From contig JAGFXW010000086.1 of assembly GCA_017861495.1 (NCBI GenBank), forward strand, positions 1 to 9,374: 9,374 nt of DNA, in the 5' to 3' direction. This document shows, piece by piece, positions 1 through 6,969 of this stretch. Both the position numbers and the translations under genes were made by a program. Each line of letters begins with the position of its first letter. Within the stretch, counting starts at the first letter, position 1. This DNA comes from Bacillota bacterium (GTDB lineage Bacteria; Bacillota_C; Negativicutes; CTSoil-072). The notes below the pieces were generated by a model. That model made no database searches and had not been told where the DNA came from. It saw only the letters and a list, made by a program, of their open reading frames with translations.

Positions 1-261
1 TCGATCAAACAAACCACTTCAGCAATTGAACTTGCTGTCGCCGATACAGGAACCGGCATTGCAAAAGAAGATCTTCCCCATATTTGGGAACGCTTTTATA
101 AAGCCGACAAATCCCATCAGCGAACCGACACCGGAGCCGGCTTGGGCTTGGCGATTGCGAAACAAATTATCGAACGTCATAAAGCGAAAGTAACCGTTAG
201 CAGTCAGTTAGGCGAAGGAACAAAATTTACGGTAGAATTCCCATTACACAATCATGTATAG
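1..261 (+). CDS. Sensor histidine kinase, C-terminal fragment (5' end outside window)
   Basis: The open frame runs from the window edge to a TAG stop and gives 86 residues, the end of a histidine kinase ATP-binding (HATPase_c) domain. The G1 box DTGTGI lies at residues 15-20, the F-box region IWERFYKAD follows at about 28-36, and the G2 box GAGLGLAIAK is at about 45-54. The domain closes with the usual GEGTKF-TVEFPL strand, and only a short tail (HNHV) follows. The N box, the phospho-accepting histidine and the sensor region lie upstream of the window. Known for the family: such kinases autophosphorylate and pass the phosphate to a partner response regulator, usually encoded immediately upstream. 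The end resembles PhoR/ResE/CpxA-type kinases that pair with OmpR-family regulators, but the signal cannot be told from this part. The next gene follows after 129 bp, behind a likely regulator-controlled promoter. Confidence 0.93.
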   Translation, partial: SIKQTTSAIELAVADTGTGIAKEDLPHIWERFYKADKSHQRTDTGAGLGLAIAKQIIERHKAKVTVSSQLGEGTKFTVEFPLHNHV

Positions 262-284
262 CCGTTATTTATCTCCGGTTGCGA

Positions 285-339
285 TTTTACACTTTTGTTA
301 CAACTCCGACATACTTTCATGACACTTCTCCTTTATACT
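285..339 (+). promoter_or_regulatory. Candidate OmpR/PhoP-type operator and promoter of the DUF2680 gene
   Basis: TTACA occurs at 287-291 and again at 298-302, and TGACA at 320-324. These starts are 11, 22 and 33 bp apart, a strict 11-bp register, with a degenerate copy (ACATA) near the fourth position at 309. Direct repeats of TTnACA type every 11 bp are how PhoP/PhoB/OmpR-family regulators bind. A perfect -10 box, TATACT, lies at 334-339. No good -35 hexamer is found 16-18 bp upstream, where the repeats are, as expected for an activator-dependent promoter. The predicted leader also contains a small palindrome (AGAGG-T-CCTCT, 352-362). The site lies directly between a sensor kinase and its neighbour, so regulation by that kinase's partner is the natural inference. 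Confidence 0.5.
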
Positions 340-390
340 AAAAACTGTAGAAGAGGTCCTCTACTAAACAATACAATGGAGGTTTTACAA

Positions 391-798
391 ATGAAAAAAC
401 CAATCGCAATTGCACTTTCTGCCCTATTGGTTCTAGCGTTTGCCGTATCTTTGGTTAATGCCGCTCCCCCCGCTGTCCAAGCACAGCAAACTGCACCACA
501 AACGGTCTCTCTTACCGATGCCCAAAAACAGGAGTTAGTCCCTCTTTACAATCAAATGATGGAAATTAAAAAACAAATCCTCCAAAAATATGTTGCCGAT
601 GGAGTTATGACCCAAGCTGATGCCGATCAGCGTATTACCCGGATGCAAGAACATATGAACTACCGGATGCAAAACGGTTTTGTTGGCGGCCCCGGTATGG
701 GCAGAGGCCATGGAATGATGAAGCCTGGTCAAGGGCAAGGCAATTGTCCTGGCTATGGCAACGGTCCGATGATGCAACAACAACCCGTAACAAAATAA
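391..798 (+). CDS. Exported DUF2680 (YckD-like) small protein with Met/Gly/Gln-rich tail
   Basis: This is a 135-aa protein. The ATG at 391 is chosen because GGAGG (378-382) sits 8 nt upstream; a longer in-frame extension to 295 lacks such a site and would bury the signal peptide. Residues 1 to about 22 form a clear signal peptide (MKK, a hydrophobic run, then VNAAP), so the protein is secreted or periplasmic. Residues from about 38 to 92 match the DUF2680/YckD pattern: SLTDAQKQEL, a long amphipathic helix with KKQILQKYVADGVMT, then ADADQRITRMQEHM. The LTDAQ segment fits the LTxxQ signature known from the CpxP/Spy periplasmic chaperones. The tail is rich in Gly, Met and Gln with one Cys and a few His (PGMGRGHGMMKPGQG), and could bind soft metals, although this is inference. 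No biochemical role is established for DUF2680. The context behind a kinase gene suggests an envelope-stress output. No convincing terminator is visible between its stop and the convergent gene ending at 866. Confidence 0.85.
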   Translation: MKKPIAIALSALLVLAFAVSLVNAAPPAVQAQQTAPQTVSLTDAQKQELVPLYNQMMEIKKQILQKYVADGVMTQADADQRITRMQEHMNYRMQNGFVGGPGMGRGHGMMKPGQGQGNCPGYGNGPMMQQQPVTK

Positions 799-865
799 TG
801 ATAAACGCAAGTGGGTCGTGTCGAAACTTAAGTGCTCGGCAATGCGGCCATATAAAAGTACTTCC

Positions 866-1525
866 TCAATCCTTGTCTTCCTGTAATAAACGCTTGTAGT
901 AAAAATTACAGGTATATAAGGCCGCCGCAGGATTATGGCCGGTAACACGGTCTTTCGTAATGAGAGTGGTTACGATTGCCTCAGAATATTTTATAAATAA
1001 CGAATCATGGCCAACACAAAGGCCATTGATAACATTCAGGTCGGTTTTCGCTTCGTTCAGCAATTTGGCTTGCAGAACAGGATTACAAAGTCCTTCAAAA
1101 CAATCCTTTTGCAATTTTAATTCATTAGGAATACCGATTTCCGTCTTATCAACAGAACCGACTTTGCAAATTACACTATAACATTCCAACCCTTTTGCCC
1201 TTACTATTTTACTAAAAATCTTTGTTTCATTAATTAAACCGGCACAAGTAGCAATGCCTATTTTTTTTGCCCCTATCCGTTTGGCAAAAGCAATAATTTC
1301 TTCAGCCCGCGTCAATTTGCCATAATAAATACCTTCTATTTCAGCCGCGGTTTTGGCAAGCTTGCCCACTAACTCGTCTTCTTTGTATAATTTGACGCAT
1401 TCATCGATGAGTTCTTTGCGGGTATTAGTAGTCAAACAAAATTCAGGAAACTGCTTATCCCGATGGAAACAGTGCAATAAACCGCAATCACTACAACTTA
1501 AAGAATTCATTTTCGTATCTTCCAT
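866..1525 (-). CDS. DUF1847 cysteine-rich, probably metal-binding protein
   Basis: The protein has 219 aa. The ATG at 1525 follows GAGGAG with a 6-nt spacer; a second Met at residue 6 is a less likely start. The N-terminus carries C11-x2-C14-x4-C19-x10-C30, a probable Zn or Fe-S site. Further cysteines are at 94, 115, 120, 142, 147 and 170. Motifs characteristic of DUF1847 are visible: KKIGIATCAGLINE (about 88-100), CNPVLQAKLLNEAKTDLNV (147-165), NGLCVGHDSLF (167-177) and a terminal RVTGHNPAAALY (193-204). There is no signal peptide or membrane segment, so it is cytoplasmic. The family occurs mainly in anaerobic bacteria and methanogens and has no proven function. The length and both ends look complete. 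It is the last gene of the minus-strand series, 129 bp downstream of the YeiH-like gene, and converges with the DUF2680 gene over a 67-bp gap. Confidence 0.88.
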   Translation of the reverse strand: MEDTKMNSLSCSDCGLLHCFHRDKQFPEFCLTTNTRKELIDECVKLYKEDELVGKLAKTAAEIEGIYYGKLTRAEEIIAFAKRIGAKKIGIATCAGLINETKIFSKIVRAKGLECYSVICKVGSVDKTEIGIPNELKLQKDCFEGLCNPVLQAKLLNEAKTDLNVINGLCVGHDSLFIKYSEAIVTTLITKDRVTGHNPAAALYTCNFYYKRLLQEDKD

Positions 1526-1594
1526 TTTTTCTCCTCACTTAGCTATAATTTATAAATCAACCGATACAATTACAATTGGATTACCATTTTAATG

Positions 1595-1609
1595 CAACCA
1601 AACTGGTTG
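1595..1609. repeat. 15-bp palindrome upstream of the DUF1847 gene
   Basis: CAACCA at 1595-1600 is the reverse complement of TGGTTG at 1604-1609, with 3 bases between them. It lies 70-85 bp upstream of the DUF1847 start. Promoter-like hexamers are present between it and the gene on the minus strand (TTGTAA and an AT-rich TAAATT/TATAG region), but the spacing choice is ambiguous, so no promoter is called. A second pairing (TGGTT-gta-AACCA, then seven T on the plus strand) uses the same right arm. It could be an operator upstream of the DUF1847 promoter or a weak hairpin behind the YeiH-like gene. Confidence 0.35.
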
Positions 1610-1654
1610 TAAACCATTTTTTTCAATATTGCAAAATAGATACTTTTTCATGAA

Positions 1655-2635
1655 TTAAAGGAGCCCAATATAATGTTGAACAACCAGAGACACGGAAGCT
1701 ACAGCAAACCAACATACCAAACCAAGAAAAATTGGCCGCAGACCGTTATTAAGCAATAACCTTATATTCGTATTCAGTCCTATGGCACTCATCGCCAGAA
1801 TAATCGCAAACTTGCCGGCATTGCCTAAATACTGTGTAATTATTAAAGGTAAAATACCCGTTGTATTAATGACGGAAGCTACAACAAACCAAAGGATAAA
1901 CCAAGGGAAAATTTTCGTCAGTTCAAATGAACTGTTTTTCGTTTTTTGATGCACCACCAGAAAAGCAAAAAACAGGCAAACCGGTACTATCATCAGCGCC
2001 CGGGTAAGTTTTACAACCGTAGCATAACTGCCGGCTTCATTGCTGTAGGAATAACCTGCAGCAACAACCGATGACGTATCATTAATCGCCGTACCCGCCC
2101 ACATACCAAAACCGGTATCGGAAAGACCCCAAAAATGGCCTAAAAACGGGAAAAGAAATACCGCAATAACGTTAAACAGAAAAATCGTCGAAATGGAAAA
2201 AGCAATATCCTTGTCCTTGGCTTCAATTATAGGCGCAACGGCAGCAATCGCTGAACCACCGCAAATGGCAGTGCCTGCACCAATTAGGATCGTGGTTTTA
2301 CGGTCAAGTTTCAGTATATTACCGACAAAATAGGCCACCAAAAAGGCTGTGAGTAGAGTGAATATCATAACCGAAAATGATTTTACGCCGATATTCAATA
2401 CATAAAATAGGTTCATTTCAAAACCCAATAATATAATAGAATACTGCAGAATTTTTTTTCCGGTAAAACGGATACCGGCTTCCACAGTTGCCGGCCGTTT
2501 GAAACCGGCAGCAAGAATGCCGAGTAAAATGCCAAAAACAGGACCACCAACAAGCGGGTACATTTGTCCAAGAAAAAAAGCCGGAATGGCGAAAAGAAAA
2601 GAAAATAGAATACCGGGGATATACTTTGTATTCAT
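1655..2635 (-). CDS. YeiH/UPF0324-family inner-membrane transporter (putative sulfate exporter)
   Basis: The protein has 326 aa from the ATG at 2635. It is a polytopic membrane protein with about ten hydrophobic segments throughout and no large soluble domain. Hallmarks of the YeiH (Cons_hypoth698) family are seen: GGPVFGILLGILAAGFKRP (30-48), GIRFTGKKILQYSIILLGF (54-72), the central GAGTAICGGSAIAAVAPII (119-137), then GMWAGTAINDTSSVVAAGYSY (177-197) and a late SAIGLNTN (283-290). The family is annotated as a putative sulfate exporter and is often induced by sulfur compounds such as taurine, but its substrate has rarely been tested. The start is not certain: an in-frame GTG at 2650 (5 codons longer) is preceded by AGAAGG, whereas AAGGAG lies 14 nt before the ATG, rather far. 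It is probably a separate transcription unit, because a terminator ends the ATPase gene upstream. Confidence 0.88.
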   Translation of the reverse strand: MNTKYIPGILFSFLFAIPAFFLGQMYPLVGGPVFGILLGILAAGFKRPATVEAGIRFTGKKILQYSIILLGFEMNLFYVLNIGVKSFSVMIFTLLTAFLVAYFVGNILKLDRKTTILIGAGTAICGGSAIAAVAPIIEAKDKDIAFSISTIFLFNVIAVFLFPFLGHFWGLSDTGFGMWAGTAINDTSSVVAAGYSYSNEAGSYATVVKLTRALMIVPVCLFFAFLVVHQKTKNSSFELTKIFPWFILWFVVASVINTTGILPLIITQYLGNAGKFAIILAMSAIGLNTNIRLLLNNGLRPIFLGLVCWFAVASVSLVVQHYIGLL

Positions 2636-2689
2636 AAAATAAAAAATCACTCCTTTGCCTTCTTTACTCTAACATTTCCTCGCACATAT

Positions 2690-2708
2690 GTAAAATAGTA
2701 AAATAGTA
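2690..2708. repeat. Short 8-bp tandem repeat in the YeiH-like gene's upstream region
   Basis: GTAAAATA occurs at 2690-2697 and again at 2698-2705, followed by the partial copy GTAT. It lies about 55-75 bp upstream of the YeiH-like start, where the promoter would be expected. No clear promoter hexamer pair was found there. It may be simple AT-rich sequence or a regulator site. Confidence 0.3.
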
Positions 2709-2758
2709 TCAGCAAAAAATCATCGATCTTTTTCACAAATAGAAAAACATTGCTTAAC

Positions 2759-2791
2759 AAAAAAAATCCGCCTAAACAAAACGTCCAGGCG
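2759..2791 (-). terminator. Rho-independent terminator of the antiporter/ATPase operon
   Basis: Read on the minus strand, CGCCT (2791-2787) and AGGCG (2773-2769) form a stem with a 13-nt loop. GA and a run of eight T (2766-2759) follow directly. It lies 53 bp beyond the ATPase stop codon and upstream of the YeiH-like gene, so it should separate the two transcripts. The stem is only 5 bp, G/C-rich, with a fairly long loop. Confidence 0.65.
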
Positions 2792-2843
2792 AAACTACGG
2801 ATATTTCCCCGCAAAACAATTTTGCAGACAATTTTATAACTAC

Positions 2844-5279
2844 CTAGATTTTTTTTGTGAGTCCTAACTTGATAAAATCATTTAGCAATAACGAAAACAT
2901 AAAGCTGTAGACTATGATACACACAATAGGCCGTAAGCCGATCCCCTGCAAATCAGAAAAACCAAAGAAACCGACAGACACCGCAATTACCACAACCGCT
3001 AAAATTACCCCACTTAAAACTGCGCTTGGTTTTGATGACCAAAAATGTCCTTCTTGCCGAACTACAAATAATGAAAAGATCGCAAAAAAGAATAAGGCTA
3101 AAAACGAGAAGGTATTCAACGCATTCCCCCCCGGGGACATATCAAAATATTGGATGCCAATGTACAATAAACCACCAACCTCCAGAACCATAGCAATACC
3201 AAGGATCGTAGCTGTTTTCGTTATCGACGTGATATTGAGCGTAGTAGGTTTAGGCGACCACTCGACTCTGTCAGTCGCTAAGGCAACTTTTGCGAAATCC
3301 GTCATGAAAATCAATAACAGCATTGCAAATGCGGAAACCAGAAAATCTCCCGTCGCCAAAAAAGTGCCAACAACAAAGCAAGACTTCAAAATAGTGCGGG
3401 ATATCTTATTGAGTACCCAAATCTGTATGCGGCGATGTACTGTCCTTCCAATTTGGATTAGGCTAATAATCCCTGACAACCCTTCTCCGGTGAGTACGAC
3501 GCTGGCCGCCTCTTTCGCAACATCCGTTGCATTGCTTACAGCAATGCCCACTTCCGCTTGTTTCAGAGCTGGAGCATCGTTCACTCCATCCCCGGTCATT
3601 CCCACAACATGTCCGGCGTTCTGCAAGGCTTTCACAATCAGGAATTTGTCTTCCGGATAAACTTCGGCAAAACCTCCTGAAGTTTTTATCAGTTCGACTG
3701 CTTGCTGCGGGTCTGTCTGTAAATAATCCCTCACCGTTTTGCTGGAAACCACCTCACCGCGAATACCTACTTGGCGGGCTATTTCTTGCGCAGTTAAGAG
3801 TGCGTCGCCGGTCAACATCTTAATGCTGATTCCCAAAGAATGTGCTTGTTCTATAAGCTCTTTTGAATCAGAACGGGGAGCATCATTTAAACCAACAAGA
3901 CCGGCAAAATGGTATACTCCCTCCTCATTGACTTTGGCAAATGCCAAAACTTTATCGCCCTTTGCAGCAAGTTGCGATGTATCCCGCCGGATTTCTTCCG
4001 TTTGTTTAACAGAAACTCCGCAGAGTCCTACAATGACTTCAACGGCACCTTTCATGGCTATATAAGCAACCCCATTTTCCATAACATGGGCTTCCGTACG
4101 ACGGGATTCAGGACTAAAAGGAACAAAGCGGATAAGGTTGCCGGAGGACGCAAGGATTCCCCTTTCATGAGCAGCTTGTATAACCGCCATGTCAATCGGA
4201 TCTTGGTCGGCTTCCTGCGACGCTAATAATCCAATTCTAAGAACATCGTCTTCAGAAAAAGGTATATGGGGCAATACGGTGGTTACACTCAGTTTATTCC
4301 GTGTAATGGTCCCGGTTTTGTCCACGCAAATGATGTCTACCATCGCTGCATCCTCTGAAGCATTGAGACGGGTGACCAATACGCCATTACGAACAAGTTC
4401 TTTAGCGCCGAACGCCATAGATACTGTCAACATGACCGGCAAAGCAACCGGTACCGCAGACAGCAACACAATCAAAGCCAATGGCAAGATATCAACCACC
4501 GGCAAATGGCGATACAACACCATCCCAAACATTACCAGGAGAAGGACAACAACAATCATAAATAAACGGCGGACAACCTTTGTAATGATTTTTTCGATAT
4601 GAAGCTTGGGCCGAGCCGACTGAACCAGTTGCGTTGTTTTCCCAAAAAAAGTAAATGAGCCTATGGTTAACACAATACCAGTAGCCTCACCACGCTGAAC
4701 AACAGAACCGCTATACAAATTCTCGGTCTTTGTTTTAGTTACGGCGGCAGATTCACCAGTTAAGGAAGATTGATCGACCCGTACTTCTCCCTCAGCTAAT
4801 TTGATATCGGCCGGCGCAAAATCTCCGCCGCGAAGCCGGACAATATCTCCGGGAACCAAATGGGTTGCCGGCGTAACTGTCCACTGCCCGTCCCGCAACA
4901 CTTTCGCATTTATCTTCAACTTGTTTTTAAGGTCGTCGAGGGCCCTTTCTGCTTGTCGTTCTTCAAAATAACTTAAAATCGCATTTATAACCAACAATCC
5001 TGCAACAATGACGGCATCCGAATATTTATGAAGATACCAGGACAAAACGACAACCAACTCCAGCATCCAGGCAGAAATTCCCCAAAATTTCTTTGCAAGC
5101 TGAAGGATGGGATTTGCTTGGGGCTCAGCCACTTCATTATAACCCCACTGCTCCAGCCTTTTCTTTACTTCTCCGGTAGTGAGTCCCTGGGTTAAATCTG
5201 TTTCCAAAGCCTGAAGCACTACATCCGGCGAACTGTCGAATAGTATTGTATCTTTACTATGTATCTGGCTTCCGATCAT
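2844..5279 (-). CDS. Plasma-membrane-type P3A H+-transporting P-type ATPase
   Basis: The start at 5279 gives 811 aa and has AAAGGGGGTGG about 8 nt upstream. An in-frame extension to 5390 would overlap the antiporter gene and has no ribosome site. Domains in order: N-terminal actuator part (1-60), TM1-2 (about 68-105), actuator with TGES at 174-177, TM3-4 (about 235-290) with the PVALP kink at 277-281, phosphorylation site DKTGT with the catalytic Asp at 320, nucleotide domain with MKGA (409-412), hinge TGD (490-492) and TGDGVNDAP (562-570), then TM5-10. Likely proton-pathway residues of plant AHA2 are matched by eye: Asn99 (VINAILSYFEE), Arg628 (ISRTIL) and Asp661 (FMTDFAK, followed by DRV). 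The last residues follow TM10 directly, so the C-terminal autoinhibitory domain of plant and fungal pumps is absent. It sits 38 bp behind the Na+/H+ antiporter gene, so the two are almost certainly one operon. Proton rather than Ca2+ or K+ transport is inferred from family resemblance. Confidence 0.92.
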   Translation of the reverse strand: MIGSQIHSKDTILFDSSPDVVLQALETDLTQGLTTGEVKKRLEQWGYNEVAEPQANPILQLAKKFWGISAWMLELVVVLSWYLHKYSDAVIVAGLLVINAILSYFEERQAERALDDLKNKLKINAKVLRDGQWTVTPATHLVPGDIVRLRGGDFAPADIKLAEGEVRVDQSSLTGESAAVTKTKTENLYSGSVVQRGEATGIVLTIGSFTFFGKTTQLVQSARPKLHIEKIITKVVRRLFMIVVVLLLVMFGMVLYRHLPVVDILPLALIVLLSAVPVALPVMLTVSMAFGAKELVRNGVLVTRLNASEDAAMVDIICVDKTGTITRNKLSVTTVLPHIPFSEDDVLRIGLLASQEADQDPIDMAVIQAAHERGILASSGNLIRFVPFSPESRRTEAHVMENGVAYIAMKGAVEVIVGLCGVSVKQTEEIRRDTSQLAAKGDKVLAFAKVNEEGVYHFAGLVGLNDAPRSDSKELIEQAHSLGISIKMLTGDALLTAQEIARQVGIRGEVVSSKTVRDYLQTDPQQAVELIKTSGGFAEVYPEDKFLIVKALQNAGHVVGMTGDGVNDAPALKQAEVGIAVSNATDVAKEAASVVLTGEGLSGIISLIQIGRTVHRRIQIWVLNKISRTILKSCFVVGTFLATGDFLVSAFAMLLLIFMTDFAKVALATDRVEWSPKPTTLNITSITKTATILGIAMVLEVGGLLYIGIQYFDMSPGGNALNTFSFLALFFFAIFSLFVVRQEGHFWSSKPSAVLSGVILAVVVIAVSVGFFGFSDLQGIGLRPIVCIIVYSFMFSLLLNDFIKLGLTKKI

Positions 5280-5317
5280 ATTCACCACCCCCTTTACAAG
5301 CGCTGGATCGCTCGTAA

Positions 5318-6850
5318 CTATATTCCATGGTTTCCTTGGCGGTCTTGTTCTTCTTGCAACTTGCTTATTAGCTGGGCTGCCATATTCCAATCCAAGACCC
5401 CATTACGTACCGCTTCCTGCAAAGCGGCTTTCTGTGAAAAATACACAATACGCGATGCTTTTCTCATTTCATCTCCCATAATTTGTTCATCCGACATATG
5501 GTATTGATCAATATTTCCCTCAATTTTTTGCAACTGCAGCCCTATAACCTCCGCTATCTTATTCCGGGCAGTTTGCGAAATCGCTCCCTTTTTCACTTGT
5601 TCATCCAGCTCACTTAAAGCCATCCGCAACGACATATTCTCCGCTAATAACATCTGATATCCTTCAAGTTCATCCTTTTTATGATCCAATCCAAGTTTGC
5701 GGGTCAATGGTTCGATGGTTAAACCCTGTCCCAACAAAGAAAATAACACCACTCCAAAAACGATCGGAATCAAAATTTCTTTTTCAGGAACGCTTGCTCC
5801 AATCCCCAATACCATCGCCATGGATAGAGCACCTCTAAGACCGCTCCAAACCAATACATGCTGCCATTTAGCAAGAATATATTGTCCAACGATCGATAAA
5901 AGAAAAGACAATCCGTATATCGATGTTGCTCTTCCAAGCAACACAACGGCAATAGCAATTACGACAACTTTCCCATCCATCGCCATCGGGATTGCAAACA
6001 TTTCTAATCCAATGAGCAGAAAGACCATCGAATTTACAGCGAACGCAGCATATTCCCAAAACGACAGTACGGCCATACGGGAAGCCGGTGACATGCCTCG
6101 CTGCATCCCATAATTGCCCACAACCAAACTCGCTGCTACAACCGCAACAACACCTGATACATGGATACTTTCCGCCGCCAAATAGGAACCATATGCAACT
6201 ACAGTCGTCAACATAATTTCCAATAAATGATCATCAAATTCTTTGGTAATCCTTGACCCAATTGCCCCAATAAGCCCTCCTATGATCCCGCCGCCGCAGA
6301 CTGTTACCACAAACATAAAAACTGTTTGCGAAAACGAGAACGTGCCAGTTATGATAACCCCTTGTATCACACTAAAAAGCACCACCGCGATCCCATCATT
6401 GAATAAACTTTCTGCCTCAACAATCATTGACAGCCGTTCGTTGATCCCCAGTCGTTTGAAAAGAGCTACTACCGAAATGGGATCAGTCGGAGAGATTATG
6501 GCTCCAAAAAGCAAAGCAGCCATAATCGGAAAACCTAAAACCCAATGCATCCCATACCCCACTATCAACGTTGAAATAAGCGTCCCTACTATGGAAAACA
6601 TACTAACAATCAGCCACTGCCTCTGTAAAGGTCGAAAGCGGATATTGATCCCAGCTTCAAATAATAAAGGAGGCAAAAAAGCCGCAAACAAAACATGCGG
6701 CTCCAAATAGATTCCGGGCAGCAAGTTATAATAACCAACGATCAACCCTGTCAACACCAACGCTATCGTATAGGGAATTTTGATAAACCTGCCCGCCATA
6801 GCCACAATAGATGCCAGCAGCATCAGCCAAAAAAAGGATAAATACTCCAT
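5318..6850 (-). CDS. CPA1-family Na+/H+ antiporter (NhaP/NHE type)
   Basis: The protein has 510 aa. AGGAG lies 9 nt before the ATG at 6850. Residues 1-385 hold about 12 membrane segments. The LPPLLFEAGI segment (59-68), the SPTDP motif of the unwound TM4 (120-124), and EAESLFNDG with the Asn151-Asp152 pair (145-153) mark an electroneutral CPA1 exchanger; the SGLRGALSM segment (336-344) is also typical. The enzyme would swap cytoplasmic Na+ (or K+/Li+) for external H+. Residues from about 386 to 510 form a charged, helical, probably cytoplasmic tail of about 125 aa (KKDELEGYQ, QLQKIEGNI, SKLQEEQDRQ), likely regulatory. It is the first gene of an operon with the proton ATPase 38 bp downstream, which suggests the ATPase supplies the proton gradient. 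A predicted promoter with an internal palindrome and a long structured leader precede it. Cation choice cannot be read from sequence. Confidence 0.92.
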   Translation of the reverse strand: MEYLSFFWLMLLASIVAMAGRFIKIPYTIALVLTGLIVGYYNLLPGIYLEPHVLFAAFLPPLLFEAGINIRFRPLQRQWLIVSMFSIVGTLISTLIVGYGMHWVLGFPIMAALLFGAIISPTDPISVVALFKRLGINERLSMIVEAESLFNDGIAVVLFSVIQGVIITGTFSFSQTVFMFVVTVCGGGIIGGLIGAIGSRITKEFDDHLLEIMLTTVVAYGSYLAAESIHVSGVVAVVAASLVVGNYGMQRGMSPASRMAVLSFWEYAAFAVNSMVFLLIGLEMFAIPMAMDGKVVVIAIAVVLLGRATSIYGLSFLLSIVGQYILAKWQHVLVWSGLRGALSMAMVLGIGASVPEKEILIPIVFGVVLFSLLGQGLTIEPLTRKLGLDHKKDELEGYQMLLAENMSLRMALSELDEQVKKGAISQTARNKIAEVIGLQLQKIEGNIDQYHMSDEQIMGDEMRKASRIVYFSQKAALQEAVRNGVLDWNMAAQLISKLQEEQDRQGNHGI

Positions 6851-6885
6851 GTATTTGTTCTCCTTTCGAATGTGAGCTAATCCAC

Positions 6886-6956
6886 TTAAATTATGCTTTT
6901 ACAGATTAGTGTCATGCTGTGAAAAGCATGACACTAATTAAATATTCATAATTTAA
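6886..6956 (-). promoter_or_regulatory. 71-nt imperfect palindrome in the antiporter mRNA leader
   Basis: Three nested stems make one long hairpin: 10 bp (6886-6895 with 6947-6956, TTAAATTATG/CATAATTTAA), 4 bp (6898-6901 with 6939-6942), and a perfect 14 bp stem (6905-6918 with 6925-6938, ATTAGTGTCATGCT/AGCATGACACTAAT) closing a 6-nt loop. That is 28 paired positions. Competing pairings share these bases: 6893-6904 with 6917-6929 (12 pairs and one bulged base) and 6935-6943 with 6951-6959 (9 bp). No T-run follows, so it is not a plain terminator. It lies downstream of the predicted start site and ends about 20 bp before the ribosome binding site, which stays outside the structure. It matches no riboswitch class I can name. 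Confidence 0.6.
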
Positions 6957-6969
6957 TTATATTGCTGAG

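Noticed and set aside
295..390. Extended start for the DUF2680 protein
   Set aside because: It would precede a textbook signal peptide and covers the predicted promoter and GGAGG site.
2811..2825. GCAAAA-caa-TTTTGC hairpin after the ATPase stop as a terminator
   Set aside because: It is weak, AT-rich and not followed by T on the minus strand; the hairpin at 2759-2791 is better.
2914..3660. 248-aa plus-strand open frame inside the ATPase gene
   Set aside because: It is antisense to an unmistakable P-type ATPase, has no ribosome site and low-complexity composition.
5280..5390. Longer N-terminus for the proton ATPase overlapping the antiporter gene
   Set aside because: It has no ribosome binding site and translates antiporter coding sequence in another frame; the ATG at 5279 has a strong AAAGGGGGTGG site.
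6905..6938. Rho-independent terminator for the DUF364 gene
   Set aside because: The 14-bp stem is strong, but no T-run follows on either strand and it lies downstream of a predicted promoter.
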